The notes under the pieces were generated by a model, which saw only the letters and a program-made list of their open reading frames with translations, did no database searches and was not told the origin of the DNA. Shown here in pieces: positions 1 through 12,695 of a stretch of 64,000 bases of DNA. The stretch's first letter is position 1; each line of letters starts with the position of its first letter. Position numbers and translations under genes: made by a program. Source of the DNA: Helicostylum pulchrum (taxonomy: Eukaryota > Mucoromycota > Mucoromycetes > Mucorales > Mucoraceae); NCBI GenBank assembly GCA_025677825.1, contig JAIXMO010000016.1:496001-560000 (forward strand). Direction: 5' to 3'.

Positions 1-1
1 A

Positions 2-1092
2 TTATACCATACACTGAAATGGTTCGTACGTGAAATTTGGGATCTTCGTTCAGCTAACGTTCCAATGTCTTTGGTGAATTCAACATCATCTACAAAAATT
101 GTCAACTCGGAAACTAATATCGATGCTAACGATTCTCCTGAAGTAAAGAGTTCAAAGAGATGGTCAAATCAAGAGCCTAGGCCTATCAGAGACCCTAGTG
201 AGGAAGCTGGACCTGTGTTGTTACCCCTTCGTGGTGAAATTGCAAAGTAAATTAATTGTATATAATAACAAAGAACTATTTACTCATTTGGGTTTTTTTT
301 TAGGCGTTTCGATGCACTGTTAACTACATATCAACAATTAGCCGAAACATGTTTGTTTACTTTACGTCTTGAAGGACGGTGTCATACCATGTACTATCTC
401 GAAATGGCTATTCGCGATGGTAACTATCACCTTGAAGATGAGACCTTTGAGCCTGACCCATATGTAATTACGCTCAATTCTGATCTTATGGAATTGGATG
501 ATTGTATCAATGCCTCTTTACCACCAAAAGACGAATTGTAAGTCTCTCATTTATATACACATACTATGTATTCTTGACTTCTAACTCCTTCTCTACGAAA
601 TAGGTTCGCATTTGACGGTTTACCAGGATTAATTGTATACATCTTAATATCTGAAGCCAGTTACATTAAGAGATTAAATAGCAACGGTGTACAAAAGATG
701 GTACGTAATATTCTTGCTTTACAACAAAATTTAAGTAATTTCGTACCATTGGCTCAATGCTCTATGATGGAACGTGCACGTGAATACTATCAATTATTTA
801 ATCTTGGCAGCGAGGTAAGTCTTTTCTTGATAATATTGATCACTTTTTTTTTTATTGTTGCTAATATTTTATAATGTAGGGTATTATTAAATCTATTCAA
901 GAAAATGGACCCAAATTTACATTTGATGAGTATCGTATTATCTTGGGCTTGATTTATGATATCAATCAAGATCAAGACGACGAACCCAAGAGTGCTATAG
1001 AAGCTAACGATGACGCAAGAAAACAAAATAGTGCAAAGTACAGTGAATGGCTTATGGAACTTGTAGAAGTTATGGCTGATTACGAAAACTAA
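2..1092 (+). CDS. SEC8: Exocyst complex subunit Sec8 (EXOC4), C-terminal part
   Basis: The 5' end lies outside the window. Four exons are read: <2..246, 304..537, 604..814 and 880..1092, all with GT-AG introns of 57-66 bp that keep the frame open to the TAA at 1090. The protein has the conserved C-terminal Sec8 pattern: LAETCLFTLRLEGRCH, then a DELFAFDGLPGLIVYILI-like segment, then QKMVRNILALQQNLSN, closely matching the order of motifs in animal EXOC4 (LADTCLLVLHLE..., FEGLGHLISCIL, KKMCRNIFVLQQNLTN). Sec8 is part of the octameric exocyst that tethers secretory vesicles to the plasma membrane at growth sites. Identity is confident; only about 300 residues are visible. Confidence 0.88.
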
Positions 1093-1204
1093 TAAAATCA
1101 ACATTTATATTTTTTTTTTGTGGGCGTCTTTTTTCAGCTACCTGTACATACAAAACATTTGCTGTTTCTTCTCCCTGATTGTCTTATTCTTTACTTTTTT
1201 TAAA

Positions 1205-1505
1205 CATTAAATAGACCACATGAGACTACCCATTTTATCGGCCTAAGCTGTATTTATTCTATCTTTTTTTAGAACAGATGAATCACTTTTCTTTCTCTTT
1301 CCTTTACAATGCATACCACCCGTAAGTATTTTTTTAAAGGTTTACCTTTTAAAGGAGTTCCTATTTATTATTCTGCAATTTTTTTTAGAGTTAAAAAAAA
1401 GTACATTTAGCGGGTTTCATGACCTTATGCTAGCTTATACCCGGCAGTCGCTTTAGGAAGAACAGTATCCTTTTGGATGGAAATAAAGAAAGAAAAGAAA
1501 AAATC
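1205..1505 (+). repeat. Dispersed repeat, copy 1 (related to 30245-30560)
   Basis: This stretch shares ordered blocks with 30245-30560: AAATAGA.CA.ATGAG followed by a CATTTTATC.GCC.AAG block, then ATGCATAC..CCCGTAAGT, then TAGAG.T.AAAAAAAGTA, then GTGCTAGCTTA-like, GCT.TAGGAAGAAC and CGGAAATAAAGAAA-like blocks. The first block recurs at about 36113 and 54087. No coding capacity is seen. The rest of 1093-1939 is AT-rich 3' flank of SEC8 with no recognisable gene. Confidence 0.6.
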
Positions 1506-1939
1506 TTAATATAGAGGTACGTGTGAGAAAAAGAAAAAAAGAAAAAATAAACCCTAGTTTAGTAATTATTTAGTCTTTATCATAAAAGGCAAAAGAAAGA
1601 AAACGCACACTTTTATAAAATCGATAAAATAAAAGGAAACTGTATAATTAACTGAAGTAAAAAATAGCATGATTGAATTCGTATAGGTACGGATTATGTT
1701 TTTGAACAATATGAGTTCATTTCCTTCTAGTTCTACTAACAATAAATAACTGTTTACACCAGGATGGTTCACGTGAATATTCATGCCAAAAAAAAAAAAC
1801 GAAAAAAAAAAAATATACCTTGGCTTTTTCCCCTAAAATAAAAGACATAACGATACTTATACGAAAAAGAAGAGAAATATTACAATAAACGTTATTGATC
1901 ATTTTTTTTAGCCTCCCTAAATTATTCAAGTCCAACAGA

Positions 1940-4900
1940 CATAATTAGATGATACTGAGCATGATTTATTTAATGATAAGCTTCATTTTAAGAAGAAAAG
2001 TAATGTTTGGTAAAAAAAAACATACCTAGCAAAGGTAAAATGGCTTATGTTATAGTTTTAAAGTCTAACATGGGTCAATGGTTCGCCTGTTTCAATTACA
2101 CCCGCTAATCTTTCATCTCTGGTATCCGCGCCAACTAATTTTACGAAAAACTGGAGAGAGGAAGTATAAGATACGTATCTTACGGAAATAATTACGGGTA
2201 CGTCCACATCCTCCTTGTCAAAAAACTCTCTAAAGTCTACCTCCTTAGTATCGACAATTTGGCAAGTGCTATTATGGAGGGAAATCGTTTTATTATCACT
2301 TAAATAATTCATCGTTTTAAATTTGCATATCTCTAAAGTATGGAAATCAGCTTTAGTTACGCATTGACATGTCATTATTCTGGAATATTATTACCTGTAG
2401 CAAAAGTAAAAAATATACTATCCTCTTGGCTCCGCAAATAAAATGGTCTGTTTGTTCGAACATTACTTATTAATTCCCCTTTATTTAACAAGGGGAAGCC
2501 AATATGGTAGTCGCATTTAATAGTTTCCGTATCTGTTATTTTGAATTTATATAGAAGACATGTTGCATCGAATTTATTTTCAACTATATAAAAACCATAA
2601 TCTTCACTGCATACTTGCTGTAAGGCACCAATTTCGAAATCTTTATAGCAGAATGGTTGCTGTGAGATAACTGGCCGTAAGAGTTGGCTAAATAACTCTG
2701 GTACGAGCAAACAGGATGCATCGATCCCTAACTCTAAATTAAAATCGTCGGCTTCCTCTTCTAGTATTTTTGAAAATGCGTGCTGTAATTGCGGATTACT
2801 GTTGAAGCGTATAAAGCTAAACATATAATCTATATTTACATAGCTCCCAAAAAGTTCCTTATTTAACAAAGAGGCAGATAGAGTACAGGCAATATCTTGT
2901 AAAACTGGAGTAAAAGAGACGTCTATAATATCAGCGGTTGTCAAACGTACTTTACAGTTACAAGAACTATTTAACTTTACAGCATGTGTGTCGGCTGTGT
3001 TTTGCGTGCCAAGATTGTCTTGAAGCACCTATATATTTGAGCATCTAACTGTCAGTAAAAAAAAAAAAAGATGCATTGTATTTTTTTACAAGTCTTACAT
3101 TGTCTGAAATGCGACTCTTAAGATTAGAAAAGAGTTCTGTTTTGGTCTTTGATGATAATAGGCCTAATATTTTGTTGTCGTCGCTCGTAATGTGCATTCC
3201 GCATAGTTCAATTAAACTACTATCTTGTACGAGGTTTTGCCACATACTCGTGCACAGAGAATCGTATATATTTGGGATGTTTAGTATTTCATCTTGTACA
3301 ATGATTGATTCCTGCTCCTCTTCCTCTGAACAGGGAGCGATTACCACTTGATGCAATGACAACTGTACATAATCTTCATGTAGTTGGCATACTAAAAAAT
3401 AAGACTTGAGTGATAATTCTGGTTTCAAAGACTTTCGGATAGCAGGTAAAATCCTTTCTCCTTGAGTAGTGATTCGTAGTTTTTTAGAATCATCGTCCTT
3501 TGGTACTAATCCACTTGCAAATATAATATCTTGAAGACTTTTTTTGGTACCGATAGTATTGTTTAATAACATTGTTTCAATAGAAATAGCGTATCCAATT
3601 TTCATATCCGTATGATCAGATATCAAGTGATCCGGTAACTTGTTCAATATCTCTTCTTTTATATAGATCGTGTACATCAATACAAATGCGTTGATATATT
3701 CCGACTTGTAGGTTGGTATTAATACTTCTCCGTTAGAAAGCTCTTTGTTTAATAAAGCTTTTATTTCGAACAATAAATCCTTTTTTATAGAAACACCGTC
3801 ATCAGTAGTAAAATCAGCCAAGTCACCTAGCAAGTATCTCTCAGCAAATGGAATGAATCTGAACAAAGTTTAATACATATTATTCATACCATTGTACTCT
3901 GCTACTACTAGACTCACTTCTCTTTAACATTTAGCGTTGTCATATTTGAAAATGTATAGAAACGTCCCAAAGGAGGCAGACTATAATTAGGTTAGCTTTT
4001 GCGCAGTAAAAAAAGGTAATGTACCTAAACACTTTACTACTTGTCTGCTATAAGATAGTCGTGGTCGAATATCTGCTGGATCAATCCGCCTTCGTTTAAA
4101 AATGAGTACGTTAATAAGGTAGCCCCTAGTGATATATCTATTCATATAAATGTTAGTTAATGCTAAATAATTTGCGACAGTTTTATATACCCAAGTTGAC
4201 GATAGCATCTGGTTTGGAGTTTAGAAACACGGATGAAGAGGTAGTTGAATCTTCTGATTGCATTATACGTGGCTTACAGTACATATCTGAATGTTGAATG
4301 GCTTCAAAGATACCAATACCAGCCCCTTTTAAGAGAAATGGTAAATTGATGTCGTTTTCCCTTGGAGTTTTGGTTGTAACAATAGAATTCAAAGAGCGTA
4401 TATTATACTCCAATATATAATTTAGCCATGTTGAAGGTACACTTTTAAACTGGTAGAACCCATAAGTGTATTTATCCGTAACTAACAAAAAATTGTAGCT
4501 CTTTGTAGAATTATTCGAAATTATACCTTTTAAATCGCCAAAGAGAAATGAGCTGATTCCAGCGCATACACTTGAAGGAGAAAGTGACATTATAAATTGT
4601 TTCTGGTTTTCAGTCAGCATCCATCTCTTTTGAAATATTATCCAAGGTTTTGTTTCCGTGCCTTTTTCCATTTTCTCTTCATCCTAGTTAGTTATTAAGA
4701 TAAACAGTTAAAAATTGTGATGGTTACATCAAGTTATACATACCAATGAAGGTAAAGGCTGACTATTTATTTGTTCCATTATGTCTTCAATAATCCAATC
4801 TTCATAAAAAGGAACAAGTTTTCTTTTTAAAAATCTTTTTAACGGGTTTCGAACTCGGTCATCGTCTGTAGCCACGTAAAATAAATTGGTCCTTAAAAAT

Positions 4901-5977
4901 TCTGCTATGCGGTCATCAATATCATCCGTGATAACAGAGACTGAGCTCGATTTCATAACTTTTGGAAATAAGCTTGCATTTGGAAAGCTGTATAGAGTGG
5001 TCAAAGTTTGAATCAAATCGAACTTTACTATGGCCTTTCCCTCGTCAGGGGTAATTCTACACAAGATTGTATTTTCTCCTCTCTTGAAAGAGTAATTGTA
5101 AAGCATGGATTCAATATCCGAGAAAAATAAAAGTCTATCTTGGTGATATCAAACCTGATTGAACAAAAAGTGGCCGAATAATATCTTCTCGAATTTCCTC
5201 TTCCCATTCAGAAGGAACAATAAACGTGTAGTGAAATAAATCAATGCTTTTTTTTTAAGTCTCTAGCTTTCATGTTATGTTTCATTGCGATTGGTAAATA
5301 ATCAGAGACTGCCTTCATCAAAAATATATCCTCTTCGTTCCATGTTTCCTTGTCCTTTTTAAACAAGGCGTACAACTTATCGTAAAAATTCGTAATCACT
5401 ATGGTATCTTCGTCTTCTTCATCACGGTTGTAATCAATATCTCTAACGTTTCCTGTTTGCTTATCATAGGAGATAGAAGAATCGGGTCTATAGATCGATG
5501 AATATGTATATGTTACGTCCAGCTATGTCGTTTTTAACTTGCTACTTACATTAGTTCACCATCGGAAATATAACTAAAATGTCTGCGGGAAGTAAGAAAA
5601 ATATTCGTTGCGACATAATTTTTTCCAATATCTAAGCAAAAACAATAAAAAAGAAATCTTAATAAATATGTAGTTATTTACCGTACAGATATTTACGCAT
5701 AATTACGCAATGGGTGTATTGATGAAGATCATATACCCCTTCCATATTTATGTGCGTTTTTCTTAACGTTTATTTAAACTGAAAAAGAAAAAGTGAAAAG
5801 CTAAGAAAATAAACTTTTTCTCCTCATAAATAGTAGAAACAAACCAGTGCCACTTGTGTTACAAACCGTCAAACGTCGGGAATCATCTGAAGTAAATACA
5901 AACAAGAGCTGCGTTGAGCCCTCGTTTACATGTATATGGAAGACTCTGCTAATAAACAAAGCATCTTCCATTTTTTT
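1940..5977 (-). repeat. Left arm of a ~4 kb diverged inverted duplication
   Basis: Reverse-complementing this segment gives a near-collinear match to 46826-50831, including introns, 5' leader and 3' flank. Homology starts at an AGCAGAGTCTTCCATATACATG block upstream of the gene and stops after a GAAGCTTATC..TAAATAAATC block downstream, where the sequences become unrelated. I judge the identity to be about 85-90% from reading, not computed. No terminal repeats or target-site duplication were recognised at the edges. Confidence 0.85.
2058..5745 (-). pseudogene. HSPA12/Hsp70-like family protein, copy 1 (frameshifted)
   Basis: A multi-exon gene read on the minus strand. Exon 1 (5682-5745) encodes MEGVYDLHQY..., exon 2 is 5550-5631, exon 3 is 4744-5487, exon 4 is 4191-4683 and exon 5 starts at 4125; further exons cover 3866-2058. 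Motifs such as HYTFIVPSEWEEEIREDII, DRLLFFSDIES, SLSPSSVCAGISSFLFGDLK, ATLLTYSFLNEGGLI and ASGLVPKDDDSKKLRIT match, from memory, an Hsp70-like family that is greatly expanded in Mucorales. The ATP-binding motif is degenerate (YDIGKNY). Two lesions break exon 3: nine A instead of eight near 5250, and an 11-base deletion near 5140 flanked by ATCA. Function cannot be stated; the family name is inference from motif memory. Confidence 0.6.
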
Positions 5978-7700
5978 TCGTGGCGATAATATTAAATATA
6001 AATTGAAGTAGGCAGGAGTAAGTAGTATTATTTAAGTAAGTATTCTTGTCATACACTCCTTCCGGAATAAGATTGGACACTCACACGAAAGGGAAGAAAG
6101 ATATAATATCAAGACCTTAATAACTAGTTGACAACTACATAGACCTGTGCTCACTTAAAACTATCTTTTATTATCATTCGCCTTTGTTTTTATAATAACA
6201 TCTCATTCAAAGATATACATACATTTATAAATTTATTTACCAGCTACAACTAATTAGCATAGTTTTTTTTAGGATTAAATTTATCACATCAGTAAAGTGA
6301 TTTTCCCAACTAAAAAAAAGATTTTTAACATTCAAAAAGTTGTTTATTGTAAAAAAGGTGTTTCTACAGTTTAATAAGAGTTGATTGTAAACAACGTGTA
6401 TATTTTAAACAATCCGTTTGAGATATCGAGAAGCCATTATTATCTCTTTTTAAGTTTCGTCTTGAAAACTAACTAACAGCTGGAAAATGTACACTTTTTT
6501 TTTCTCTTGAGCCTAGCAAGGTATCGAATTTATCATCAACCAATTGCAGAGAAAACCAGTTTGGTAAAGAATAACGAGTAACACATCACTTCTTAATTTC
6601 GTTTATCCGCATTTCATACGAGGACAACTTTGCTGCACGAACAATAAGTTTGAACAATAAGTGTACAGAAAAAAAGAGTTTTTTTTTGCGGGAAAAGGGG
6701 GGGGGGGAGGTCTTATGTAATCAGAAAATAATTAAATTATCTTGTTTCAGCCTGAAATCTAAATACAACCATCAGCTCAAACGAAATAATGCCTAAATGC
6801 TCGTGTCACTGGTAGTATATCTGACGAAATTTGAATATATTGCATTCAAGTGGTTCTGTAACTAAAGATTTAATTGACAAAATTTGCAAGACTGAATACC
6901 CCCCCTTAGCTGTATCCAAATAAAAATATAAAGTTTTCTTACTTTTACAAAAAGAAAAAAAAAGAAGTATTAGTTCACCTTCTCTTTTCTCTTTACATGC
7001 AACACTGTTTTCCAAAGTTGTGCAACACTCTTTAAAAGTGCGATTCGTTTTGGATTAGCCTTTTTGCTTAAGGGTCGCTACAATAGGGCGGGTATAAAAT
7101 AAAATAAAAAAAACGGATACACGTTTTGCCATAAAATATAAATATATAGCTTTCACATGATAAAAAAGACGTCTGGGGATTCCAAAGTGCTATAAAAAAA
7201 ATTACTTTGATGTAAGAATGGAGGGCATTAGACAAATAACATATCTGTTTATTACTTTGGCTTAAATGTTTTTTTTGGTTAACCGACACTGTACAGATAA
7301 CGTAATCAATAAGACTTTATACAAAACGTAAAACGGACACTAAAATGAGTTGTACAACACTTACTGGTCACCATATCGAAATCAGATAAAGTTTTGTAAT
7401 CAACCCTGTTTTTTTTTCTATAATAAAGATAATAAATAATCAAGAGAGTCTTTTTTTTGTTTGTTTAAATCAACTTTTTAAAAGAAAAAAAAAAGACAGA
7501 AATAATATAAAATGGTATTTTAAGGTTGTGCATTTCTGACGTACAGAGCCTGTTTAAAAAAAAAAAGAAAAAAAAATATAACCATGGACAGCACCACCCC
7601 CCTGGGGTTAAAAAAAAAAAATTACTATATTTCCAGTCGTTTACCCGACCCAACTTAATTTACCTTCCTCTTCCCTTTTTGTAAACAAAAAATATTAAAG
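5978..7700. other. AT-rich intergenic region, no gene seen
   Basis: Only short unsupported ORFs occur here. A G homopolymer (about 6697-6706) sits in an otherwise A/T-rich background. The last ~50 bases are the probable 5' leader of IDH1. Confidence 0.6.
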
Positions 7701-9332
7701 ATGCTTCGTAACGTTATCTCTAGACCTACTCTTGTCAGCGTCAAGCAGGTATATCATTTTCGTTCCTTTTTCTTTCTTGCACTGCAATACTATACGTACA
7801 CAATAGAACACACTTGACTTACAACCTTTCTTTTTTTTTCTTTCTTTTCTGTTTTTTTATTATATATATATATTTTATATTGCATAGGCTACTCGTGGTT
7901 TCGCTTCTCAAGCCAGTTATATCCCTACCCCTGCTCCCGTTGAGCAAAAGACTGTAAGTTTTTTTTTTTTCTAAAAAATAATAATAATATTTTAACAAGT
8001 CTAGCTCTCACTCACACACACACAAACCATCTAGATCTTCCCCAAGAAGTATGGAGGTAAATATACTGTTACCATGATTCCTGGTGATGGTATTGGTCAA
8101 GAGATTGCCATGTCCGTTAAGGATGTTTTCAAGGCTTGTAATGTTCCTGTTGAATTTGAGCAATACGATGTCTCTGGTTTGACCTCTGAGGACGATAAGT
8201 TGTACCAAGAGTCTATTGAGTCTCTTCGCCGTAACAAGGTTGGTATCAAGGGTACCCTTTTCACTCCCACCTCCAGACTCGGTCACAAGTCTTTCAACGT
8301 TACTATGCGTAAGGATTTGGATATGTATGCTTCTCTCTCTCTCTGTAAGAACATTCCCGGTGTCTCTTCTCGTTTGAGCAATGTTGATATTGCCATCATT
8401 CGTGAGAACACTGAAGGTGAATACTCTGGTTTGGAGCATCAAGTAAGGATTTTTTTTTTTTTTAAAACGGCTTTAATATTTTGCCCTTTTTTTTTAACCC
8501 ATCTTTTTTAATTAGTCTGTTCCCGGTGTTGTTGAGTCTCTCAAGATCATTACCCGTACCAAGACTGAACGTATTGCTCGTTTCGCTTTCGATTTCGCTA
8601 TCAAGAACAACCGTAAGAAGGTTACCATTATTCACAAGGCCAACATTATGTAAGTTTATTATCTAATAAAGCGGGAAGGAAAATAGGGTTACTAATTTTT
8701 GATTAAAAATAGGAAATTGGCTGATGGTCTTTTCTTGCGTACTTGTCGTGAAGTCGCCAAGGAGTATGCTCACCACAACCTTGAAGTCAACGATATGATT
8801 GTTGATAACACTGCTATGCAACTTGTTTGTCGTCCTCAACAATTCGATGTTATGGTCATGCCCAACTTGTACGGTAACATTGTCTCCAACGTCGTAAGTT
8901 TTGTTTAAAATGAATAGTTTGTCAAAAAAATATGTTTTTTCTAACCCTTTTTTTTCTTTTCAGGGTGCTGGTTTAATTGGTAGCCCTGGTTTGATTCCCG
9001 GTTGTAACATTGGTCGTGAATTCGCCATGTTCGAACCTGTAAGTTTAATTATATTTTTTTTTTTAATTGTTAAGATTTACTAAATGCGTTGTGTTGTATT
9101 GTAGGGTTGTCGTCACGTTGCTCTTGATATCCAAGATCAAAACTCTGCTAACCCCACCGCCATGTTGCTTTCCAGTGTTATGATGTTGAGACACTTGAAC
9201 TTGGATGAACATGCCAACAAGATCTCTTCTGCTGTCTACGATACTATCGCTTCTGGTACTGCCAAGACTGTCGATATCGGTGGAACCAGCACCCTCAAGG
9301 AATTCACCGCTGCCGTCATCTCCAAATTGTAA
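7701..9332 (+). CDS. IDH1: NAD-dependent isocitrate dehydrogenase, regulatory subunit (mitochondrial)
   Basis: Seven exons (7701..7748, 7888..7953, 8035..8442, 8516..8649, 8713..8893, 8964..9038, 9105..9332) join into 379 codons. The start [20 protein letters not shown] is a typical basic mitochondrial presequence. The mature part shows [53 protein letters not shown] and [13 protein letters not shown]. The variants [12 protein letters not shown] and DNTAMQLV resemble the yeast regulatory subunit Idh1 (FEPGSRHVGLDI) rather than catalytic Idh2 (FEAVHGSAPDI). The enzyme converts isocitrate to 2-oxoglutarate in the TCA cycle and is allosterically controlled by AMP through this subunit. Codon use is biased to C/T-ending codons, suggesting strong expression. 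Confidence 0.95.
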
Positions 9333-9548
9333 AAAAAAAAAAGACAGAAATCCATTACAACTCGTACAATAACCCTCTCCCCAACACATTGAAATAAACA
9401 ATAATAAAGTAGAATTATAGAAATTCCTTTTTTTTTGGGAAACTTTTTTTTTTTTTTCTATTTTATATGTATATAGTGTGCAAATTATATATAGCATATA
9501 TATAAAGAGTGTATTAAGAATTAAGTGTGTGTTAGTGTAAAATATAAG

Positions 9549-9851
9549 TTATAGACTAGTTGAAGAAGAAGAGACCCAAGATTGATCAGTTTCTGTATCT
9601 GTACTAATAGTTGAATCATTAAATTCTGGAAAGGAAACGTAGCTCTTTTGAAATTCTGATAATTGATCCAAGCAGAGATTGGGATCGTTCAACATGATAT
9701 GCTTCGTCTTTGTGTGTCTTCTTCTTAATACCACTTCTTTGATAAACTCTGTACACACTTCTGACCACTTGTATGAACCCTTTCTCTTTAAAAACATTTT
9801 GGAATGAAGAAAGGAATGGATATGTGCTAAAAAAACAACTTGCGCTGACAA
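9549..9851 (-). CDS. Small hypothetical protein
   Basis: An open frame of up to 100 residues, with an internal ATG at 9797 that would give 82 residues (MFLKRKGSYKWSEVC...). It contains a basic stretch VLRRRHTKTKH and a Ser/Thr-rich end. A T-rich tract ending in TTTTTTTAG just upstream could be a splice acceptor, so the true N terminus may be in another exon; I could not find a first exon that joins in frame. It lies between IDH1 and the SelO gene. I do not recognise a family. Confidence 0.3.
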   Translation of the reverse strand: MSAQVVFLAHIHSFLHSKMFLKRKGSYKWSEVCTEFIKEVVLRRRHTKTKHIMLNDPNLCLDQLSEFQKSYVSFPEFNDSTISTDTETDQSWVSSSSTSL

Positions 9852-10276
9852 AAAAAAAAAAAAGATTATATAAATAGAAAAAAAAAAAAAAAAAAAAAAG
9901 TCTCACATATTTATTGTAAATTCTTATATAATGGTGCCATATTCATTTTCTACCTCCTTGCAATAGAAAATACATATAAAAAACCTCCTTTTTACGTCAT
10001 TTGTTATATTTTTTTCTTTTTAATGCTTTTAATAAGGGACCCCACCAGATATTTCTACACGTTAGATAGTTTATATTTGAGTCTGTTACATCGGAGAATA
10101 TCCTCCCCTTTCCACACACCTGTCACTTTAAAAATTAAACGACTTAACTTTTTTTTGGCGCGTCTATTCAGAAGCTCGGTATTTTTTAGACCAGCGCACT
10201 GAAACTAAACTAAAACAAACAAATTCCTTTTTTTTCTTTTTTTCTTTTTTTTACTTCTCTTTTAAAACCAAAAATT

Positions 10277-12270
10277 ATGAGCGTTCGCAATATGACTACA
10301 CGTTCTTTAAAGTCTTTACCTAATGTACCGGCCAAATTTACAAAATGTTTACCTGGAGATATTTACACAACAAACGTAACTGAAGAAAACCAACCCAACA
10401 TTATGCGTATGCCTCGTCCAGTCCATGGCGCTGTCTATTCCCACGTCTATCCTGAGCACGCACCAGACCCTCTCGTCTTGGCCATTTCCAAACCTGCCTG
10501 TCAGGCCATCGATTTAGATTCCACTACAGACGAAAAAGAGTTTGCTGAGGTATTCTCGGGTAACAAGGTCTTACCAGATACTCGACCATGGTCTTTATGT
10601 TACGCCGGACACCAATTTGGGTAATGATCAATTTTTGTTAGTGCGTTTATGGATTATTAATCCAAATTTTACTAGATATTATGCAGGTCAGCTAGGAGAC
10701 GGTAGAGCTATTTCATTATTTGAAACTGTCAACAATAAAGGCGAATCTTGGGAAATCCAGTTAAAAGGAGCCGGACGCACACCTTATTCTCGTTTTGGAG
10801 ACGGATATGCCGTACTGAGATCAAGTATCCGAGAATTTTTAATGTCTGAGCATATGCATGCTTTAGGCGTACCTACCACCCGTGCATTAGCATTAATTGA
10901 AACCAGCAGAGATGTCTACAGAGAAGATGGACCCAGAGAAAGTAAAAATTACATAATTTATTAAAAAAAAAAAGCTGAGTTGACTAATAAGCGTTATACT
11001 AGTTCAACCCGAAACTGGAGCTATCGTAGCACGTATGGCTCCTTCTTGGCTTCGATTCGGTAACTTTGAAATATTCTATCATCGTGACGATATGGACAAT
11101 GTACGAAAACTAGCAGACTATACTATCGAGAACGTCGTCACTGAACAAGAAGGGCCTGGAAATAAGTACGCGCAAATGTTTAGAAATATCACAAAGAATA
11201 CTGCTAAAATGGTCGCTGAGTGGCAAGCCGTTGGATTTAATCACGGTGTCATGAACACAGATAACATGTCCGTGTTGGGGTTAACCATGGATTATGGGCC
11301 CTTTCAAATCATGGATTTCTATAACCCTCGTTACGTCTGTAACCATTCTGACGAAGCTGGACGTAAAGTATTACTCTCTCTCTCTTTTGTGGTAATTTAT
11401 AACTCAATTATTTTATTTTAGGCTACGCTTTCCATCGTCAACCCTCTGTTTGTATATTCAACTTGGTCCGCCTAGGCATCCCATTATTCGAGCTCATCGG
11501 CGCTGGCGACCAAGTCGACACGTTAGTGTTTGCCTCCAAAGAAGACGAGACACGCGAAGGCGTGACCTCCGAAAAGGTTCTTGAAGAGTACCGAGCCAAC
11601 GCGCAGAAATTTGTTCAAAACTTACTTCAAGACGAATTCAAAGACTATTTCATGTCCAGCTTACTAACCAAGATGCGCTCCAAGATTGGCTTAAAGGCCT
11701 GTTCGGACATTGAGAACAAGAGCGACATGGACGACGTGATTATTCCTTTACTGGACTGGATGACCAACCACCACATCGACTACCACAAGTTCTACAGATC
11801 GCTGGGCAACTATAAGATGACAAGCGAGGGAGAGGAGAAGGACCACGAAAAGGCTGTGCATGAATGGCTCGATATTTATGCAGAGGAGGAGAGTCAGGTA
11901 GAGGAAAGCAAGCAGACGTTGAAGCCGTGGTTGGCCATCTACCGTCATCGCTTGATGAAGGAAAACTCAGTTTGCGAGGAAAGAAAGGCACGCATGAACG
12001 CTGTCAATCCTCGGTTTGTGCTTCGAAACTCAATTGCAGAGAAAGTCATCGAGTCCTTTGAAAAAGATACAGACGAAGAAGCAAAAGAGGTTCTCAATGC
12101 CTGTCTCGACGCTTGTATCCATCCGTTCAGAGATCATTACGAGGATGCTCGTGTAGAAGAATGGATTCATAGTCCTATTCCTGTAAGTTTAAATTACCAA
12201 GAAAAATGACTCATTTTTTTGTTAACATTCTATTTAGGATAAGGATATGAGATGTTCCTGTAGTTCTTAA
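10277..12270 (+). CDS. FMP40: SelO/Fmp40/YdiU-type protein adenylyltransferase
   Basis: Five exons (10277..10620, 10676..10941, 11003..11362, 11422..12182, 12238..12270) join into 587 codons. Family hallmarks are present in order: [40 protein letters not shown] (conserved Lys), [30 protein letters not shown] (catalytic Asp/Asn region) and a C terminus MRCSCSS. SelO is a pseudokinase-fold enzyme that transfers AMP from ATP to Ser/Thr/Tyr of proteins, usually in mitochondria, in redox stress responses. The tiny last exon supplies the Cys-Ser-Cys-Ser-Ser tail; Cys stands where animal SelO has selenocysteine. The start has only a weak targeting character ([14 protein letters not shown]), which is still compatible with mitochondrial import. 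Confidence 0.93.
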
Positions 12271-12695
12271 AGTATGTGTGTCTCAGTTATGTTAGTATAC
12301 AACTCCAAAAAATGTCAGTAACAATGGAAAAAAAAATATTATCATCTATTGAATTTTTGTATTTTTAATAAAAGAAAATAAAAGTATAATTAAGTAAAAA
12401 AAAAAAAAAAGATGTTTGAATATTACCCTTTAAAAAGAGTGTAATGAAGGAAAGGGAAGCACTATACATGAACTTCGGTTGATTAGAAAAAAGAAAAAAA
12501 ACATACCGATTATGAAATAATTAAAAATAAAAAAAAAGGTTCAAGATTTCCCCCCCTCTCTCTCCACCCCCCTTTTTTTTTTCTAAGCAGACCAAAGGAA
12601 GCAGAGCAAAAAAAAGAGGGAGGGTATGGGGGGATAAAAGATTATGCAGAAGGAAAAATATTAAAGGGGTTGTGAAAGGGGGTTAGAAATTTTTT
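12271..12695. other. 3'-3' intergenic region between convergent genes
   Basis: This is the space between the convergent SelO and Ca2+-ATPase genes. It holds an AATAAAAGAAAATAAA-like polyadenylation context near 12367, C-rich and T-rich homopolymer tracts near 12550-12580, and no ORF of note. Confidence 0.5.

Noticed and set aside
11740..11991. Minus-strand open frames inside the SelO gene
   Set aside because: They are shadows of the plus-strand coding exon, with no family motifs of their own.
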